NCBI GenBank assembly: GCA_964478515.1
Contig: CAYZIL010000038.1
Span: 1 to 8,481, forward strand
Reading direction: 5' to 3'
DNA length: 8,481 nucleotides
From: HGM13233 sp964478515
GTDB lineage: Bacteria > Bacillota > Clostridia > Oscillospirales > Ruminococcaceae
The position numbers were made by a program, and so were the translations under genes. The notes beneath the pieces are model-generated. The model saw nothing but the letters and a program-made list of their open reading frames with translations, had not been told where the DNA came from and ran no database searches. Position 1 is the stretch's first letter. Each line of letters starts with the position of its first letter. This document shows, one piece after another, positions 5,729 through 8,481 of the stretch.

Positions 5729-8152
5729 TTATTGCTTTTTCCCGAAGTGACTGCCGCGGCCTTTTTTGCCGCGGGATTTGTTCGCGCCGCTCGGCTCACG
5801 CTCGCGCCCGGCAAGATCGGCAATACCGCGCAGCAGCCGACCGTCGGCCAGCTCCGCTATGCCGAGCGCGCGGCGGCGCGACAGCGCGCCGCGGGACAGC
5901 GCGCACAGTGCTCTCAGCGGCAAATCCTCAAGCGAGCGGCGCATCATCGCGACGCTTTCGGCGTCGCCGCTGCCCATATCGTAGTTCGACAGGAAATTCC
6001 AAAACAGTTTCCCCACCAATGTGTGGCGCAGCTCGCCGCAGCTCGACTCAAGCGTGAAAGGTCTTGCCGGCGGCTCCTGCGGCCGGCCGCCGGCAAGAGC
6101 GTAAAACTGCTCGTCGCTCACCGACATCCCCACATTGGGCTCAATGTAGGCCGGAACCGGCGCGTCGCTGCCGGCGACGGTGACTTTTTCGCAGAGTGTC
6201 GCGGCGGAAGCCTCGGCTGCCAGGGTATACTCGCCGCCCAAAACGGTAAACTGCGCAGTTTCGGTATTGTAATAGGCGAGCGACGCAAGCGGTATGTCAA
6301 GGGCTATGTCAGCTTGTTCAAACGGCATGAGGCGCACTTTTTTGAAAGCGAGCAGCTTTTTGGGCAAGCCCGGCCGCGCCAGATGATAAATAAATACCGT
6401 CTGTTCGCCTACCCTGCCGCCGCCGTTGCCGACTTTTAGCAAAACTTGCAGACTTTTGCCGGCGCTCTTCACCTTTAAGTCGCTGAGAGTGAACTCGGTA
6501 TAGCCAAGTCCGCTGCCGAAAGCGAAAAGCGGCTCGACGCCGACAGCGTCGTAATAGCGGTAGCCCACCCAGATACCCTCGCGGTATTCCGCCGTGCGCC
6601 GCCGCTTGTTGTACCAGGCCGCACAGGGCACATCCTCGGCCTTTTTCGGCCAGCTTTCCGCCAACCGCCCGACAGGGTCGCAGCGGCCGGTAAGTATATC
6701 GACAGCCGCGCTGCCGGCGGCCTCGCCGCCCAAATAACAGCACAGCAGCGCACTGACGTCGTCTATGAACGGCAGTTCCACCGGTGCCCCCAGTTGCAGC
6801 AGCACCGCCACGCGGCAACCGTCGGCACACACGGCGGCGCAAAGCCGTAGCATTCCCTCTGGCAAGCGCAGATGGTCGCGGTCAAACCCCTCTGACTCGC
6901 AGCATTCCGGCAGTCCCAGCACCAGCACCACCGCCTGAGCGCCGCGCGCCGTTTCCCGCGCCGCGTCTATAAGCGCGTCGTTAGTGGTGCCGTCGGCATT
7001 GTATCCGGGCGAATAGCTCCACTCAAGGCCCCGCGCGCGCAGTTCCTCAAGCATAGTGTCAAGCTGCACGGGATTGACCTTTGAGCTGCCGGAGCCCTGG
7101 TAGCGCGGCTGTTCGGCAAGGCGGCCGATTATTGCCACGCTCGCTTGCGCGTCCAGCGGCAGCAGATTGTCGCTGTTTTTTAATAGCACGGCACTGCGCG
7201 CCGCGGCGCGGCGGGCAAGCTCGTGGTGGCGGCGGAACATCTCGGCGTCCGGCTGCGGCCGCGGCACTGCCAAACTGTCAAGAACCAGACGAATTACGCG
7301 CTCGCAGCACTCGTCCAGCTGCCACTCGTACAGCCTGCCTTCCTCGAGCGCCGTCAGCAGTACTTGCGTGTTGCCGGAACATTTGCCCGGCATTTCCAAA
7401 TCGGCGCCGGCGCTTATGCCGCGCACCCGGTCGGAACACGCGCCCCAGTCACTGACTACCGCGCCGTCAAAACCCCACTCGCAGCGCAGCGTGTGCATGA
7501 GCAGCTGTTCGCTCTGGCCGGCATACTCGCCGTTGACTATATTGTAGCTGGTCATAAGACAGCGCGGCGCGGCGCTTTGCACCACGCGGCGAAAACCGTC
7601 GAGGTATATCTCTTTGAGCGCGCGCTCGTCGCACACACTGTTGCTGATAAAGCGGCTGTTTTCGCAGTTATTGAGCGCAAAATGCTTGGGACAGGCGCTG
7701 ACGCCGGTGCTCTGTATGCCGCGCACCATCGCCGCCGCCAGCTCCCCGGCGCACAGCGGATCCTCGGAAAAATATTCAAAATTGCGGCCGCACAACGGCG
7801 AGCGCTTTATGTTAAGTCCCGGCCCCAGCAGCACGGCAACGCCGACCTGCGCGGCCTCTTCACCCAGCGCCGTACCGACTTCCTGCACCAGCGCCGTGTC
7901 AAAGCTACACGCAAGACCCGCGGCGGTGGGAAAACAGGTTGCCGGCAGCGACGCGCGCATTGCCACACCGGCGGCGCTGTCGTTTTCGCGCCGCAGTCCG
8001 TGCGGTCCGTCGCTGAGCACCGCGCACGGCAGTCCCAGGCGCTCCACCGCCTCGGTATGCCAATAGTCGGCGCCGCTGACCAGCGCCGCTTTTTCGGCGA
8101 GAGTCAGTTCCCGCACAATGTCCTTTGCCCGCTGTTCGTTTTCCGCTTGCAT
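5729..8152 (-). CDS. Glycoside hydrolase family 3 beta-glucosidase
   Basis: This 807-residue retaining glycosidase most likely removes terminal beta-D-glucose from cello-oligosaccharides or plant beta-glucosides. The N-terminal TIM barrel shows VLSDGPHGLR (45-54), GRNFEYFSEDP (122-132), PKHFALNNCE (155-164) and the nucleophile D235 in VVSDWGA. The alpha/beta sandwich (about 310-510) carries SEGFDR (420-425), where E421 aligns with the acid/base Glu of Thermotoga Bgl3B. GYRYYD...FAFGSGLGYTEF (530-554) leads into the fibronectin-III-like domain (to about 660). Residues 670-807 form an extra C-terminal region ending in a basic tail (NKSRGKKGRG, 791-800). There is no signal peptide, and about 26 cysteines point to the reducing cytoplasm, so substrates would need import; no transporter is visible. 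The ATG at 8152 follows a run of five G 6 bases upstream. Other GH3 activities such as beta-xylosidase cannot be excluded. Confidence 0.92.
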   Translation of the reverse strand: MQAENEQRAKDIVRELTLAEKAALVSGADYWHTEAVERLGLPCAVLSDGPHGLRRENDSAAGVAMRASLPATCFPTAAGLACSFDTALVQEVGTALGEEAAQVGVAVLLGPGLNIKRSPLCGRNFEYFSEDPLCAGELAAAMVRGIQSTGVSACPKHFALNNCENSRFISNSVCDERALKEIYLDGFRRVVQSAAPRCLMTSYNIVNGEYAGQSEQLLMHTLRCEWGFDGAVVSDWGACSDRVRGISAGADLEMPGKCSGNTQVLLTALEEGRLYEWQLDECCERVIRLVLDSLAVPRPQPDAEMFRRHHELARRAAARSAVLLKNSDNLLPLDAQASVAIIGRLAEQPRYQGSGSSKVNPVQLDTMLEELRARGLEWSYSPGYNADGTTNDALIDAARETARGAQAVVLVLGLPECCESEGFDRDHLRLPEGMLRLCAAVCADGCRVAVLLQLGAPVELPFIDDVSALLCCYLGGEAAGSAAVDILTGRCDPVGRLAESWPKKAEDVPCAAWYNKRRRTAEYREGIWVGYRYYDAVGVEPLFAFGSGLGYTEFTLSDLKVKSAGKSLQVLLKVGNGGGRVGEQTVFIYHLARPGLPKKLLAFKKVRLMPFEQADIALDIPLASLAYYNTETAQFTVLGGEYTLAAEASAATLCEKVTVAGSDAPVPAYIEPNVGMSVSDEQFYALAGGRPQEPPARPFTLESSCGELRHTLVGKLFWNFLSNYDMGSGDAESVAMMRRSLEDLPLRALCALSRGALSRRRALGIAELADGRLLRGIADLAGREREPSGANKSRGKKGRGSHFGKKQ

Positions 8153-8158
8153 TGCAAT

Positions 8159-8163
8159 CCCCC
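8159..8163 (-). promoter_or_regulatory. Atypical ribosome binding site of the GH3 gene
   Basis: On the minus strand GGGGG sits 6 bases before the ATG at 8152 and follows an A-rich stretch. It can pair with the anti-Shine-Dalgarno only in part (G-C and G-U), unlike the GGAGG sites elsewhere in the window. Confidence 0.4.
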
Positions 8164-8184
8164 GCTTTTTTTATTTTCGCTCTC

Positions 8185-8193
8185 ACTGTAGCA
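8185..8193 (-). promoter_or_regulatory. Possible extended -10 promoter of the GH3 gene
   Basis: On the minus strand TGC-TACAGT resembles an extended -10 element (TGnTATAAT). It directly overlaps the end of the T-tract of the upstream gene's terminator. No good -35 box is present at 17 bases. The start of transcription would be near 8178. The alternative is read-through from the upstream gene. Confidence 0.3.
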
Positions 8194-8226
8194 AAAAGCC
8201 CCACACCGCGTCGCGCAGTATGGGGC
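8193..8226 (-). terminator. Terminator of the right-edge gene
   Basis: On the minus strand GCCCCATAC (8226-8218) pairs with GTGTGGGGC (8206-8198). The stem continues inward through a further 4 pairs to a 3-base loop and is followed by TTTTT (8197-8193). It separates the right-edge gene from the GH3 gene. Confidence 0.8.
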
Positions 8227-8227
8227 A

Positions 8228-8253
8228 CCGCGCGGCGCCAAAGCGCCGCGCGG
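8228..8253 (-). other. GC-rich hairpin directly after the right-edge gene
   Basis: A perfect 11-bp stem (CCGCGCGGCGC at 8228-8238 with 8243-8253) closes a 4-base loop, 10 bases after the stop codon at 8264. It has no T-tract. With the terminator next to it, it makes a tandem hairpin that could stabilise the 3' end of the mRNA. Confidence 0.5.
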
Positions 8254-8263
8254 CACAAACACA

Positions 8264-8481
8264 TTAATCTTCTTTTTTCGCGCTGTTCGCGTCGCCGCTG
8301 TCAGCCGAAGGGGTATCGGTCTTCTTTTCTTTAGCGGTGTCGGCGCTCTTTTTACCCGTCTCGCCGCTCTTGGCCGCCGGTTTCTTGGCGCTCGGCTTCT
8401 TTGGCGCGGCGTCGCCGCTCTTTTTACCCGTCTCGCCGCTCTTGGCCGCCGGCTTCTTGGCGCTCGGCTTCTTTGGCGCGG
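8264..8481 (-). CDS. Partial gene: Lys/Pro/Ala-rich repetitive C-terminal tail
   Basis: Only the last 71 residues are in the window; the gene starts to the right of base 8481. The visible part is a low-complexity basic tail. A 24-residue unit (PKKPSAKKPAAK followed by SGETGKKSGDAA) occurs at least twice; the second copy ends KKSADTAKEKK, and the protein closes with a Ser/Asp-rich end and KKED before TAA. The tail resembles histone-H1-like or nucleic-acid-binding extensions found on some bacterial DNA- or RNA-binding proteins such as HU-like proteins, topoisomerase I and ribosome-associated proteins. Which protein carries it cannot be told from this end. The frame is supported by the repeat period of exactly 72 bases and by a tandem hairpin and terminator just after the stop. 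Confidence 0.7.
   Translation of the reverse strand, partial: APKKPSAKKPAAKSGETGKKSGDAAPKKPSAKKPAAKSGETGKKSADTAKEKKTDTPSADSGDANSAKKED
8345..8481 (-). repeat. 72-bp tandem repeat inside the right-edge gene
   Basis: Bases 8345-8409 and 8417-8481 differ at a single position (8381 versus 8453) over 65 bases, with a period of 72. Weaker similarity continues to the left of 8345. The array probably extends past the window edge. The period is a multiple of three, so copy-number changes keep the frame. Confidence 0.85.

Noticed and set aside
7223..8191. 322-codon plus-strand frame opposite the GH3 gene
   Set aside because: It is antisense to the catalytic TIM barrel, and its long open length is explained by high GC content.
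8345..8481. CRISPR array or intergenic satellite
   Set aside because: The repeats are contiguous without spacers, have a period divisible by three, and lie in an open frame ending at a stop followed by a terminator.

Overview
The window looks like chromosomal DNA from an anaerobic, GC-rich Clostridia-type Firmicute, possibly a gut Oscillospirales member. This is an inference from strong GGAGG-type ribosome binding sites, sigma-A-like promoters with 17-bp spacers, hairpin-plus-T-tract terminators, cysteine-rich cytoplasmic enzymes, a GH3 glycosidase and a short palindromic intergenic repeat. No rRNA, tRNA, transposase, phage gene or CRISPR array was seen.

Layout. Bases 1-677 hold no convincing gene. 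They contain a 102-bp element with palindromic ends (24-125), a strong orphan terminator hairpin (234-270) and the promoter and leader of the first gene. At 678-1613 (+) is a four-helix membrane protein fused to a flavodoxin-like domain. It faces a two-gene minus-strand operon across a 16-bp hairpin (1687-1722) that can serve both directions. The operon runs from 3694 down to 1762: a TIM-barrel sugar epimerase close to fructoselysine 3-epimerase (FrlC), then a DUF4432 aldose-1-epimerase-like protein only 4 bases downstream. A type IIB (Cof-like) HAD phosphatase (4769-3993, minus) and a Gph-like HAD-IA phosphatase (4934-5587, plus) diverge from a short region with a good promoter for each. A large GH3 beta-glucosidase (8152-5729, minus) follows. 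The right edge cuts a minus-strand gene (8481-8264) whose visible part is a Lys/Pro/Ala-rich tail built from a 72-bp tandem repeat.

How the genes may work together. Four of the six complete genes fit carbohydrate handling: the GH3 enzyme releases sugars from beta-glucosides inside the cell, the DUF4432 and FrlC-like proteins would interconvert anomers or epimers of a sugar or sugar derivative, and the HAD enzymes dephosphorylate sugar phosphates or phosphoglycolate. Only the epimerase/DUF4432 pair is clearly co-transcribed; the rest have their own promoters or terminators, so this is a neighbourhood rather than one pathway.

I found no complete new multi-gene system. The points most worth follow-up are the membrane-flavodoxin fusion, the epimerase/DUF4432 pair without its usual kinase and deglycase partners, the tandem-repeat basic tail, and the C-terminal extension of the GH3 enzyme.
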